A stretch of DNA of 42,029 bases from Candidatus Galligastranaerophilus faecipullorum (GCA_018713115.1 DVFS01000066.1:1-42029); one strand, 5' to 3'. Counted from the stretch's first letter, positions 1 through 8,378 are shown. Numbers and translations are program-made. Notes: generated from the sequence alone by a model not told the origin.

Positions 1-117
1 TTTCTTTTTATATTTTCTATTTACCATATTTGCAAGCATGCTAATAAGTTGTTTTTACGAGCCAATTAAAGCCATTGCGAGTTAATTCAAGTTTTATTAT
101 TTAGAAAGTGAGGTTTT

Positions 118-864
118 ATGAAAAAATTTTTATTATCATTGGCAGCATTGTTTTTATTTAATGCTAGTGCAAATGCAGCAACAACGATTATTGAAAATTA
201 TGACGCTGCAAAATTAAAAAATGATATTATTGGTATCTATGCTCTTAAGGGTGCGATTATAGAATCTAATAAATTAAACGAATATTCTTTTACTGTTAAA
301 ACACGCTACTTGACTCTTTGGAGTGGTTATCAATTCAAAAAAACATTTACGATTGTTCCAAACGGTAAAAATTGCATTTTGAGTTTAGTAAATAATTCTT
401 TCATATGGCCATATGACGCTAAAGAATTATATGTTCTTAAAAAAGACTTAAAAGGTGGTTATACTTATGGACTTAATTATTTTATAAAATTAAAGGCTAA
501 ACCAAATAAAGATTATATGTCAGACGGTATTGATTCTAATGGTACACCAACAAGAATTAGCAATTCCAATGACGCAGAATCAGTTTATTTCTATAATGTA
601 GTTCCTAAATCTACAATAAGAGGGCCACGTTTAATATCAACATCTTATAGCGCGCAAGAGCAAGGATTAAAAGCTAAAAATAGAATTGTAGAAATTAATG
701 ATAAGCACATTAAAAAATACTCCCCAGAAGAATTATGGAAATTATTAAATCCAACTCAAGCTGGACAAACAATTAAAATAGGATATAAAGAAAAAAGTGG
801 TGGCAAAGTAAAAACAGTTACATTGAAAAGCCAATACCAAAAGCCTATTTTAGAAAATTTATAA
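118..864 (+). CDS. secreted PDZ-domain protein, unknown function
   Basis: The protein has 248 residues. It begins with a typical signal peptide (Lys-Lys, a hydrophobic core, then an Ala-rich cleavage region near residue 20), so it is probably exported. The C-terminal part (about residues 165-240) looks like a PDZ domain: a GPRL carboxylate-binding-type loop, then the run LKAKNRIVEIND that matches the usual 'G-L-x-x-G-D-x-I-x-x-I-N-G' strand. No protease domain precedes it; residues 20-160 are unrecognised. The start has an upstream GTGAGG that can serve as ribosome-binding site. It is probably cargo of the integrated element. Confidence 0.7.
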   Translation: MKKFLLSLAALFLFNASANAATTIIENYDAAKLKNDIIGIYALKGAIIESNKLNEYSFTVKTRYLTLWSGYQFKKTFTIVPNGKNCILSLVNNSFIWPYDAKELYVLKKDLKGGYTYGLNYFIKLKAKPNKDYMSDGIDSNGTPTRISNSNDAESVYFYNVVPKSTIRGPRLISTSYSAQEQGLKAKNRIVEINDKHIKKYSPEELWKLLNPTQAGQTIKIGYKEKSGGKVKTVTLKSQYQKPILENL

Positions 865-869
865 GAAAC

Positions 870-898
870 AAAGCTCTTGATACTACTTCAAGGGCTTT
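870..898. terminator. bidirectional hairpin terminator between convergent genes
   Basis: An 11-bp stem (870-880 with 888-898, one G-T wobble) encloses a 7-nt loop. It is followed on the plus strand by AATTTTT. It sits just after the PDZ gene and contains the stop codon of the minus-strand gene. Confidence 0.65.
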
Positions 899-1704
899 AA
901 TTTTTCTAATTCTTTTTCGATTATTTTTTCATCTGAATAAAAGAAATCTTCAAAATCAAAATTTTCACTTAAAGAAGTTAAATCAACATATCCATATTCA
1001 CCGGATTTGTATTCTTCTTTTGTTCTAATAGCATATTTTATGTTTAAATTTTCTTTAAGCTGCTTTTCGCAAAAATCAATGAAAATTTCGACTGCTGTTG
1101 CTGCCGAATGTGTTTTCTTGATTCTATCAATAAGAGTCTTTTTTCTTCGTGCAAATATTGCATAATGACAATGTGGATTATGTTCTTCTGGATTTGAGCC
1201 ACTTAAAGTTTCACAATTATCGCTATGACAAAAGTGTTTTCTATCATCAAATTCAATATATTCTTTATTTGTCCAGGTTGGAGCTTTGAATTTATCTAAA
1301 GCCCCACAATAAATACATTGCTTATATGGAATTTTACATTCATAAGAGATATCATCTTCAAAATCAAAAAGAGCAATGTGTTTAATATGAACAAGCAACC
1401 AATCAAGGGCATTAGGCTCAGGATTCATATTTTGAGATATTTGATATTTTATAACATATGGCAAGGGGGAAAATCTATCAGCCAAATGATAAGACAAGGC
1501 TTTAAAAAATTGAATTAATTGTAAGTTGTTTAAGTTAGTAATAGGTCTAATATACTTATTTAAAAATTCTTCTTCTTTTACTCCTAAATTTTTAGATAAA
1601 TATTTTTGTGAATCCTCACCAATATCATAAATTTTTTCGGCTTTTTCTTCAAACCAAGTTATAAAAGCATTCTTTAGTTGTTTTTCATATTTTGTTTTGT
1701 TCAT
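883..1704 (-). CDS. zinc-ribbon-like hypothetical protein
   Basis: The protein has 273 residues and no recognised family name. A cysteine/histidine-rich centre is visible: CIYC, then about 35 residues later HFCHSDNC, then HNPHCHYAIFARRKKT. This spacing (CxxC ... CxxxxC followed by a basic run) suggests a zinc ribbon with a nucleic-acid-binding tail, like the C-terminal fingers of some bacterial regulators. The rest is charged and helical. An AGGA lies 7 nt before the ATG. It is transcribed divergently from the replication gene, a common position for an element's regulator; that role is only inferred. Confidence 0.6.
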   Translation of the reverse strand: MNKTKYEKQLKNAFITWFEEKAEKIYDIGEDSQKYLSKNLGVKEEEFLNKYIRPITNLNNLQLIQFFKALSYHLADRFSPLPYVIKYQISQNMNPEPNALDWLLVHIKHIALFDFEDDISYECKIPYKQCIYCGALDKFKAPTWTNKEYIEFDDRKHFCHSDNCETLSGSNPEEHNPHCHYAIFARRKKTLIDRIKKTHSAATAVEIFIDFCEKQLKENLNIKYAIRTKEEYKSGEYGYVDLTSLSENFDFEDFFYSDEKIIEKELEKLKPLK

Positions 1705-1833
1705 TTTATATTCCTAAAAATAGTCAGTGTGTTTTTTCTAATCTTGACCATAATTAGAATATAACTTAAATTTATATTCCTTGCAAGCCTTTATTAATTG
1801 AGTTGAAGTGATACAGAATAAAAGGAGACAAAA

Positions 1834-4707
1834 ATGTCAAAATTTTCAAACGGTGGCTTCACCATTAACGAAGTAGAAGATTTTTTAGGTTACCCATTAA
1901 AGAAAGTTGGAGTAAACCAATATCAAGGCCCATGTCCATATTGCAGGCAAGAGGGTGGAGACACTAAAGGGGATAATTTAAACTTTAATCCAAACGAAGG
2001 TATTTTTTGTGGTACAACACCTGATAACGAACATGGTAAACGCTTAGCACGAGAAATTATTAAAGCTAGATATGAAGGTAAAGCAACCTACAAGAAAGTA
2101 TCGGAGCTTAGTTTTAGTGAAAAAGATATTGAAAGATACTCTTCAAATCTTTTTAATGATAAGCAAATGTTAAAACTGGTAAAAGAATCAACAGGATTAT
2201 CAGTAGAAACAATTAAAGAGTGTAAAATTGGCTTTAGTAATGAAAATAAAGTTTTTGTTTTACCAATGATAGCACTTGATGGAACTGTTACTGGCTTAGA
2301 AATTAGAATGCCAGAAAATCACAAAGGTAAGTTTAAATTTCTTTGCAAAACAAAGGGTTATGCCGCAAACATTGAAAAATGTTTATCTAAAATAAATTCA
2401 CCTAAAGAAGCAAAAGAAGTCATTATTTGTGCAGGTTATAAAGACGGATATGCAATTTATCAATATTTGAAAGATTTAGGTCAAGAAAATGAATACCAAA
2501 TTTTAACAAATGCAAACGGCGAACCTAATACATTTAGAGCATTAGAACCACATCTTGAATACTTACAGGGGTTTGAAAAGGTTATTTTATGCTTAGATAA
2601 CGATAGAGCCGGAAAGCAAGCTGTTGAAAAAATTGAGCAATCAATTCCTATTGTATTTTATAACTTAAATCTCGGCAGGCTTAGTGAAATCAATGAATAT
2701 ATAAATGACTTTAATGACTTATACAAATATTTAAAAAGTAAAAACATAACAGAAGATATCCTAAAGAAAAATGTTAAACTTTCAGTGCGTTCTATTTTAA
2801 AATTGTATTTAAAAAATATCGATTCAGACTTAGACCAAAAGAAAATTGTTGAAATTGACAGCGAGCATACTTCTATTATGAAATATTTTAAATCGGGAAT
2901 TTACGCTTATAAAAACAATTATTATTACATAAGTTACAATTCAGATAAGGCTGAATTGACCTATATAAGAAAATCTAACTTTACGCTAAAAGTATTGCGT
3001 ACAATTATTTTCAACTCGCTTGGATTCGAAAATCAAACGGAATACAAGCTTGAAATAGTAACAAATATCGGGAAAAGAACCACAAAGCCTAAAATTTTCT
3101 CTCAGAAAGAACTTTTGGATGTTAAAAACTTACATGAAATCTTAAAAGAAGGCGGTATTCATTTACATGTCCTAAATGATACCGAATTTAAAAATATAAT
3201 TCAAGAAGAATTAAACAGTATAAATGAAGAGTTAAATATCTATAAAAATCCCTCTTTTATTTATCATGAATCTAATCCGTATTGGATTTATAAAAATGCT
3301 GTGGTTGACTTGGCAAATGGAAATATACTTACGCCAAGTAAAGAAAATAAAAATATAATCCAGGTTAGCTCACGTAATTTTGTTGCTCTTGATGTTGATA
3401 GAGGTATGTACGCACCTAATCTATACATTCCAAATATGAGTTATGTGGATTTTCTTGATGCTAACAAAGATGATGAGCTAATTGCAGAATTTGGGCCAAA
3501 ATCTAAAACGATTGAATCACTTATCGCAAAGGCTTTATTTGTTAATACCTTACGAGCATATGGAAATAAAGTCGAACCATTCTTGTCTATTGGTACTGCG
3601 ATCATGAGTCCGTTTGTCAATATTCTATTTGATAAAACAATGGGATATCCGGTTAATTTTATGTACGGTGAAGCTGCAAGTGGGAAAAGTAATCTTCTTC
3701 AAACTATTGCTTATACTTTCGGTTTTGACACAAGGTTTTTAAGCAGCGGAAATGATACGGCTATGAACCTTTTACATAATATGGAATATTACAGTAATAT
3801 TCCCGTTTTATATGCTGAAATTGAAGGCTATATGAGAAAGAATTTTGAAACAACGGTCAAAGCTGTTTATGACAGAAATGCTCGTAAAAGAATGACTGGT
3901 TATGGCCAAAAACAGGATATAAGGGCTGTTAATGCTACATTAAATTTTGCAAGTAACGATAGAGCACATCGGAATCCTCAAACAGCAACAAGGCTTGTTT
4001 ATACAGAATTTTATAAAGATGATTTTAATCCAGAAGAGGCAAGTAAAATAAACAATATAAGAGAAAAATACCTATCTTGTATATTACCTAAAGTTTTGAT
4101 TGCTTATCAAAATCCTCAAATAATGTATGAAGCATTAAATGCAAGGATAAAATATATAAGACAGTTAAACCCTAATCTAGACTTAAGATGTATAAACAAT
4201 ATCGCAATAGCAATGTTAGGTATGGATTATTTATTTCAAGTTGCAGACTTTGACAAAGAGTTTAAGGAAAGGGAAGAAGTCAAACTTTTAAACCAAAATC
4301 TTGAAAAATATATTAAATCTCATCAAGACCTTACACATACAGACGATTGCTTTGAAAAATTTATGCAGATATTTTATATGCTTGTTAAAAATGGAACATT
4401 AAAACATGGGGTAGATTATGTATTAAAACCCGCAGATAGAACAATTTGTATCCACTTAAAGAGTGTTTATACTCCTTTTAAAAAGCAATTTAAACAAACT
4501 GAAGATTCTGGGGTATTGATTCCTGATTTAAAAGACATACAAAATCAAGCTAAAACTAAAGGTTTTAAAGTCGGATATTCTACTAATTTCGGTGAAACTT
4601 CAAAACGAGCTCTTGTTGTTGATATTGGCGAAGATGAGTTTTTAAACAATATATTCTACGAATTGGAGCGGTTGGAAGAATCTAAACACACTCAAGATTT
4701 AATATAA
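1834..4707 (+). CDS. primase/helicase-like replication protein of the element
   Basis: The protein has 957 residues. The N-terminus has a CHC2-like zinc finger (C34, C37, C59, possibly H68). A TOPRIM-like region follows: a hydrophobic strand leading to AGYKD near residue 200, and LCLDNDRAG with D255 and D257. The C-terminal half has a P-loop, GEAASGKS at about 612-619, and a hydrophobic strand ending in acidic residues (VLYAEIE, about 657-663) as Walker B, resembling DUF927/D5-type helicases. The order matches P4-alpha-like satellite replication proteins. The TOPRIM glutamate that normally begins E-G-x-x-D is alanine here, so primer synthesis may be lost or done differently. A strong AAGGAGA precedes the ATG. 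Confidence 0.8.
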   Translation: MSKFSNGGFTINEVEDFLGYPLKKVGVNQYQGPCPYCRQEGGDTKGDNLNFNPNEGIFCGTTPDNEHGKRLAREIIKARYEGKATYKKVSELSFSEKDIERYSSNLFNDKQMLKLVKESTGLSVETIKECKIGFSNENKVFVLPMIALDGTVTGLEIRMPENHKGKFKFLCKTKGYAANIEKCLSKINSPKEAKEVIICAGYKDGYAIYQYLKDLGQENEYQILTNANGEPNTFRALEPHLEYLQGFEKVILCLDNDRAGKQAVEKIEQSIPIVFYNLNLGRLSEINEYINDFNDLYKYLKSKNITEDILKKNVKLSVRSILKLYLKNIDSDLDQKKIVEIDSEHTSIMKYFKSGIYAYKNNYYYISYNSDKAELTYIRKSNFTLKVLRTIIFNSLGFENQTEYKLEIVTNIGKRTTKPKIFSQKELLDVKNLHEILKEGGIHLHVLNDTEFKNIIQEELNSINEELNIYKNPSFIYHESNPYWIYKNAVVDLANGNILTPSKENKNIIQVSSRNFVALDVDRGMYAPNLYIPNMSYVDFLDANKDDELIAEFGPKSKTIESLIAKALFVNTLRAYGNKVEPFLSIGTAIMSPFVNILFDKTMGYPVNFMYGEAASGKSNLLQTIAYTFGFDTRFLSSGNDTAMNLLHNMEYYSNIPVLYAEIEGYMRKNFETTVKAVYDRNARKRMTGYGQKQDIRAVNATLNFASNDRAHRNPQTATRLVYTEFYKDDFNPEEASKINNIREKYLSCILPKVLIAYQNPQIMYEALNARIKYIRQLNPNLDLRCINNIAIAMLGMDYLFQVADFDKEFKEREEVKLLNQNLEKYIKSHQDLTHTDDCFEKFMQIFYMLVKNGTLKHGVDYVLKPADRTICIHLKSVYTPFKKQFKQTEDSGVLIPDLKDIQNQAKTKGFKVGYSTNFGETSKRALVVDIGEDEFLNNIFYELERLEESKHTQDLI

Positions 4708-4915
4708 TGCAATTTATTTGCAACTCCTAAAGGCTTGTAAATAAAGAGATATGGGCAAAAATTACATTATTGCAAAATTACGAGAAAATATTTTATTTAC
4801 TTTTATTTAAAACGCAACTTTGTAATTCAATCTAAAAAACTGCTTCAAACCTAAATTTAACAAGCCTTTCGGGAATTGCAAAATCGATTGCAAAGAATTA
4901 CGGAAGGAAAACAAA
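4708..4915. other. non-coding AT-rich spacer with short repeats; possible replication origin
   Basis: This gap between the replication gene and the excisionase has no open frame. A perfect 10-bp inverted pair, AAAGGCTTGT (4729-4738) and ACAAGCCTTT (4860-4869), nearly frames it. The word ATTGCAAA recurs at 4769, 4875 and 4887, twice followed within a few bases by ATTACG. CAAGCCTTT also occurs at 1784-1792, before the replication gene. Repeats flanking a replication gene are typical of origins or initiator-binding sites, but this is inference. Confidence 0.4.
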
Positions 4916-5086
4916 ATGTTATTAACCATAAAAGAAGTATCAAATATTTTAAAAATATCGGAATCTACCCTTTATAGGTGGGTGCATAAAAAAGAAATCC
5001 CGTTTGTGAAACTCGGAGGAAAACTTAGGTTTTCACCAGACGCGATTCAAGAGTACATCAAGATAAATTCTGTTAGCAATTTGTAG
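4916..5086 (+). CDS. excisionase-family HTH protein (HTH_17/MerR-like)
   Basis: This small frame encodes 56 residues. It starts at an ATG preceded by GGAAGGA and ends at TAG. The protein reads as a winged helix-turn-helix of the excisionase/helix_turn_helix_17 type: LTIKEVSNILKIS, then STLYRWVHKKEIPFVK, then GGKLRFSPDAIQEYI. Such proteins bind DNA at attachment sites and direct excision, or act as small regulators. The position directly before the integrase supports an Xis role. Confidence 0.85.
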   Translation: MLLTIKEVSNILKISESTLYRWVHKKEIPFVKLGGKLRFSPDAIQEYIKINSVSNL

Positions 5087-5143
5087 TCAAAGCGCTTACA
5101 GAAAGCTTAAAACACGGCATAATAAAAATAAAGGCGGTACATA

Positions 5144-6250
5144 ATGGCTAAAGTAAGAAAAAATAAACGTGCGAATTACTGGGAGGTCGATTATCTCGAC
5201 CTCTTTGGAAAAAGAAAAGTTAAAGGTGGATTCAAAACAAAAGTTGAAGCAGAAAGTGCTATGGTTGATATTTTATCCAAAGTTCAAACCGGCACAACAC
5301 CTGGTGATTGCAAAATGACTTTCAAAGAAGCCTCTGAAATCTTTATGCGATTGCATGCAAGCAAGTAATGCAAGTATAACACGGAACACGGTTACAAGGG
5401 TTACTTAAAAAATCATTTATTACCGTATTTTGGGAAGTTAAAACTTTGTGAAATAACACCGCTTGCTGTCAATGAATTTGTTGCACAAGAACTTGAAACA
5501 GGTCGTAGAAATTCAACCGTGAATAAGTACACAAAACTTATGAGCCAAATTTACAGCTTTATGATTGATATGGATATAGTGGTGAAAAATCCTCTTGCCC
5601 GTATAAAATCATTAAAAGAAGAAAGAAGCGAAGAAATCCGCTCATTGTCAACAGAAGAAACAAAAATTCTTTTATCAAAAACAAAAGAAATTTATCCCGA
5701 CTTTTACCCATTACTTTTTACTGCACTATTTACTGGCATGAGGCAGGGAGAATTAATGGGTTTGACTTGGGATTCTATAAACTGGATAACAAGAAAAATA
5801 ACAGTTGATAAGAATTTTACTCATGGTCGAGTTGGCACAACAAAGACGGGAAAAGTAAGAAAAGTTGATATGTCATTAGAGCTTGTAAAAGTTTTGAAAG
5901 AATGGCGTTTAGCTTGTCCTAAAGGCGAACACAATCTTGTTTTCCCTAATGGCGACGGTGGTTATCAAGACGCTAATAATATGATTAAAAGAAGGTTTAA
6001 ACCGGCTTTAAGCCGTGCCGGAATCGGTTCATTGAGATTTCATGACTTAAGACATACTTATGCTAGCTTATTGCTCGCTAACGGTGCACCAATGAAATAT
6101 GTTCAACACCAACTCGGTCATAGCTCAATCAAAATGACTATGGACTTATACACCCATTTGTTGCCGGAAGTCAACGAGCAATGCGTTAATTTGCTTGATA
6201 ATATTGTTGAAGAAGCAGTGAGTGCTGAGATTAAAAAGTTTGGAACTTAG
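5144..6250 (+). pseudogene. tyrosine-recombinase integrase interrupted by an in-frame TAA
   Basis: A single frame runs from ATG 5144 to 6250 (369 codons including the stop) except for one TAA at 5366-5368 (codon 75). The first 74 residues are the arm-binding domain (KRANYWEVDYLDLFGKRK type) and the start of the core-binding domain. The frame resumes immediately with the expected SAM-like domain and ends with a full catalytic domain: Arg200 in TGMRQGE, Lys in the TKTGKVRKV turn, His300-x-x-Arg303 in HDLRHTY, His326 in LGHSS and nucleophile Tyr336. No frameshift is needed. It could be a real nonsense mutation, a sequencing error or leaky read-through. Restart at GTG 5519 would lose part of core binding. 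Confidence 0.9.
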
Positions 6251-6252
6251 GT

Positions 6253-6594
6253 TTATTTAAAAATTTGTATTAAAGCCAATATAAAAGACCCTGCAGCAAA
6301 TAAACCGGTAACTATTGATACAATTAATCCTATTTTGTATTGCTTATTCGAAGATTCTTCCATTGATTTTACTTGTTGCGATAACTGTTTTACGATTTCA
6401 GCGTTTTCGTTAAGTATTTTTTGTGTCTCGTTTAATGTCTGAGTTTGATATTGATTCTCAACTATACATCTTTCAATATTTTTATCTGTTTCAATAATCG
6501 GATTTCTTTGTTTTGCCATTTCTGCAACTTCATAAGCAGAAGTTGGTTGTTTTGGATATAAGAAAGCGGAATTGTAATTATAATTTTGGTTCAT
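6253..6594 (-). CDS. small coiled-coil protein with C-terminal membrane anchor
   Basis: The protein has 113 residues and no named family. An Asn/Tyr-rich N-terminus leads to a long helical, probably coiled-coil, stretch (about 35-80). It ends in one transmembrane helix (about 87-110, IGLIVSIVTGLFAAGSFILAL) and a short basic tail. It starts 2 nt after the stop of the upstream gene, so the two are translationally linked. It ends 3 nt from the convergent integrase. Tail-anchored small proteins of this form occur as effectors or sensors in defence cassettes, which is a guess from context. Confidence 0.6.
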   Translation of the reverse strand: MNQNYNYNSAFLYPKQPTSAYEVAEMAKQRNPIIETDKNIERCIVENQYQTQTLNETQKILNENAEIVKQLSQQVKSMEESSNKQYKIGLIVSIVTGLFAAGSFILALIQIFK

Positions 6595-6596
6595 GA

Positions 6597-7136
6597 TTAA
6601 AATATCCCCATTGATGAAGTGATAATTCTTGCTAAAACAGATGAAGTAACACCAATGCCTACTTTTTGTAATACATCACCCACTTTTTCAAGTTTTGTTT
6701 TTTCTGGTTCTTCTGTCTTTAATATTTCTTCGATTTCTCTCATTCTTGACGGCGGGATTTCGTCTTTGATTATATCTTCAATATTTTGGGATTGAGTTTG
6801 GTGTTGAGATTGAGACTGAGAAAAGTTGGGATTGTTATTAATAACAATTTGATTTTGGTGTTTATTTGAATGAGAGCTTTTTTGTTGTTTTTCTTGACGT
6901 AATGACACACATTTAATAAATCCTTTTAAACAATTTTTAAACTCGTTTATGTGCTCTGAAGTGTGGCCTTGCATTGAATACCAACCTACTGTGTTAAATT
7001 GCCCATATTGAGAACTCTTTTCTCCAAATATTTCAACGATAATAGGTAAAGTTTCACTTCGCCAATCATCAAGGTTAGATACTGTCGTTTTTTCTAATTT
7101 TTCTAATTGTTCTTCCAATAATTCTTTTTCGGCCAC
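6597..7136 (-). CDS. hypothetical protein with W...IFG N-terminal module and Gln/Ser-rich linker
   Basis: The protein has 179 residues. It starts at a GTG preceded by a consensus GGAGGT. Residues 20-85 show L-x-x-W-x5-LPIIVEIFGE...YGQF, a small helical module I associate with N-termini of variable bacterial proteins with nucleotide-binding or membrane effector domains; this is memory of a pattern, not a search result. A Q/S/N-rich linker follows (about 90-120), then a charged helix and a mildly hydrophobic C-terminus (VGIGVTSSVLARIITSS). It forms a two-gene unit with the membrane-anchored protein downstream. Function unknown. Confidence 0.6.
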   Translation of the reverse strand: MAEKELLEEQLEKLEKTTVSNLDDWRSETLPIIVEIFGEKSSQYGQFNTVGWYSMQGHTSEHINEFKNCLKGFIKCVSLRQEKQQKSSHSNKHQNQIVINNNPNFSQSQSQHQTQSQNIEDIIKDEIPPSRMREIEEILKTEEPEKTKLEKVGDVLQKVGIGVTSSVLARIITSSMGIF

Positions 7137-7399
7137 GGCGATACCTCCATTATTATTAAAGCATTATTTTGACAAATTATTTAAAAAATACACAAAAAAT
7201 TAATATTTAAACCTTTATTTGAATCTCTAAAACCACATAACACTACACCAATACTACAACCTTCTTGCAAAAATCCTGATAAATCCTAGTAAAAGGGGGT
7301 AAAGATTGAGAAAAGAAACAAGTCCGAAGATAATAAAATAATAATTTTTGACTAATTCCAGTAAAATCTGAAAACCCTTGCAAATAGGGCTATAAGCTA
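7137..7399. other. non-coding right-end DNA of the element
   Basis: No gene is visible here. Three similar short words lie in the same orientation near the attachment site: AAATCCTGATAA (7271-7282), AAATCCTAGTAA (7281-7292) and AATTCCAGTAAAA (7354-7366). Close repeats beside an att core can be integrase arm-type sites, but the match is weak. Confidence 0.35.
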
Positions 7400-7441
7400 C
7401 TTCTAAGCAGTAGGTCATGCGTTCGAATCGCATCCGGGGTA
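7400..7441 (+). other. attR: 3' fragment of tRNA-Arg(UCU)
   Basis: The 42 nt read as a tRNA from the anticodon loop to the discriminator base. They comprise loop CTTCTAA (anticodon TCT at 7402-7404), the 3' anticodon-stem strand GCAGT, variable loop AGGTC, T arm ATGCG-TTCGAAT-CGCAT, 3' acceptor strand CCGGGGT and A73. The DNA just upstream does not pair with the anticodon stem, and no matching acceptor 5' strand or D arm exists. This is therefore a truncated copy of the kind left at the distal end of a tRNA-integrated element, with crossover in the anticodon loop. The whole tRNA gene is expected left of the window. Confidence 0.8.
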
Positions 7442-7501
7442 TTTTTATGCCTTATTTTGTCTGTGTTATGCAAATTAAATGTAACTTTTTTATTAACTTT
7501 T

Positions 7502-7529
7502 TTGTCATGCCTTATATTTATTCTATAAT
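7502..7529 (+). promoter_or_regulatory. sigma70-type promoter
   Basis: TTGTCA (7502-7507) and TATAAT (7524-7529) are separated by 16 bp. The predicted transcript starts near 7536, just before the ribosome-binding site of the following gene. This rules out earlier ATGs as its start. Confidence 0.65.
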
Positions 7530-7554
7530 TACAAAAGGATTAGAGGAATATAAA

Positions 7555-8010
7555 GTGTTTCAGAAGTTTGGAAAAAAGACACAAAGAGGGGATTTAGCAT
7601 ATAATCCATACAGCAAGTATGACAACTTGAGTATGTCATCTTTGATTGCGCGCGGTCAAATACCTCTTAAGCAAAGACAGCTTGCTACCAATTATATGGT
7701 AATAAAAAGAATTTTCGGTTTTAGCGCGGTGCACTCGAGAATTACAAATGCAGAGCGTGCCATACTTAAAAAATACGGGTTTGATGTACTTGAAAACTCT
7801 ACTATTTCACAGATAAACCATCAGCTTGAGCAGCTTAAAATCTGGTCAAATTCCGGCGATACATTTGTAAAAGCATATTCGGATGAGATTTTTGAAATCA
7901 GAATCAAAGAACTCAAATTTCTGCGTGCCAGCAACTACTCTACGGCAGTAGGGGAGTTTTACGACGGCTACAAGGCGCTTGAGAGATATATTGAATACAT
8001 TGCGAACTGA
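7555..8010 (+). CDS. hypothetical protein, first chromosomal gene after the element
   Basis: The frame stays open upstream into the tRNA fragment, but the best start is GTG 7555. It has GAGG 8 nt before it and a promoter just upstream, giving 151 residues. The protein is helical and charged, with KFGKKTQRGDLAYNPYSKYDNLSMSSLIARGQIPLKQRQLATNYMV-type text near the N-terminus. No domain is recognised and there is no signal peptide or membrane segment. It ends 2 nt from a convergent gene. Confidence 0.6.
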   Translation: MFQKFGKKTQRGDLAYNPYSKYDNLSMSSLIARGQIPLKQRQLATNYMVIKRIFGFSAVHSRITNAERAILKKYGFDVLENSTISQINHQLEQLKIWSNSGDTFVKAYSDEIFEIRIKELKFLRASNYSTAVGEFYDGYKALERYIEYIAN

Positions 8011-8012
8011 TT

Positions 8013-8378
8013 TTACATAAGAGAACTGCAATCGCTTCTGAACTGGTTGATGTGGTGAGTGACGTTAAGCTTGTTGTTTGAGTCAATCATTACGCGCACA
8101 TGTCTTTTTGGTCTTTCACCTGTTTTATCTGTTATTTCACCTGTAATTTCGCCCTTTCCGGTTTTGGGGTCATAGTCCATATCTACCTGAATATCGCATT
8201 TTCTTTCGTTGGAAAGTGCATTCAGGTACTTCATTGTTTCATCCATCTTGGTGCTGATATCTTTGTCGTTATCCATTTCATCGCGCGCGTCTCTTGTGTT
8301 TAAATCTTCCCTGAAATCAGCACCGCTGAAGGTGCTTTCATTTAAGGCTTCTCTTGCGGAAATTTTTTCAATTCTCAT
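8013..8378 (-). CDS. hypothetical protein of 121 residues
   Basis: The N-terminal half is polar and acidic (DLNTRDARDEMDNDKD). The C-terminal half (about 60-115) alternates short strands with Gly/Lys turns (DPKTGKGEITGEITDKTGER), suggesting a small beta-rich domain. No family is recognised. It lies downstream of ychF on the same strand with an 83-nt gap, and an AGGGG precedes the ATG. Confidence 0.55.
   Translation of the reverse strand: MRIEKISAREALNESTFSGADFREDLNTRDARDEMDNDKDISTKMDETMKYLNALSNERKCDIQVDMDYDPKTGKGEITGEITDKTGERPKRHVRVMIDSNNKLNVTHHINQFRSDCSSLM

Larger units (their letters stand above)
1..7441. mobile_element. integrated satellite/genomic island, right-hand part
   Basis: The stretch carries a replication protein with zinc-finger, TOPRIM-like and P-loop regions, an excisionase-type HTH protein and a tyrosine integrase. 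It ends at a 3' fragment of a tRNA-Arg gene (7400-7441) that looks like attR. No capsid, terminase, portal or conjugation genes are visible, so a phage satellite or small integrative element fits better than a full prophage, but the left end lies outside the window. Base composition is clearly more AT-rich than the chromosome after 7500. The integrase is interrupted by a stop codon, so the element may be immobile on its own. Confidence 0.75.

Noticed and set aside
5519-6250. Separate short integrase gene starting at GTG 5519
   Set aside because: It is in the same frame as the 5' part, and the DNA between still encodes the core-binding domain, so it is one gene with a stop codon. No ribosome-binding site is seen at 5519.
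7381-7441. A complete tRNA gene
   Set aside because: Only the 3' half is present; no D arm, acceptor 5' strand or anticodon-stem 5' strand can be found upstream.
7417-7554. Upstream extension of the first chromosomal gene into the tRNA fragment
   Set aside because: The promoter at 7502-7529 and the GAGG before GTG 7555 place the start later; earlier starts would lie in or before the promoter.
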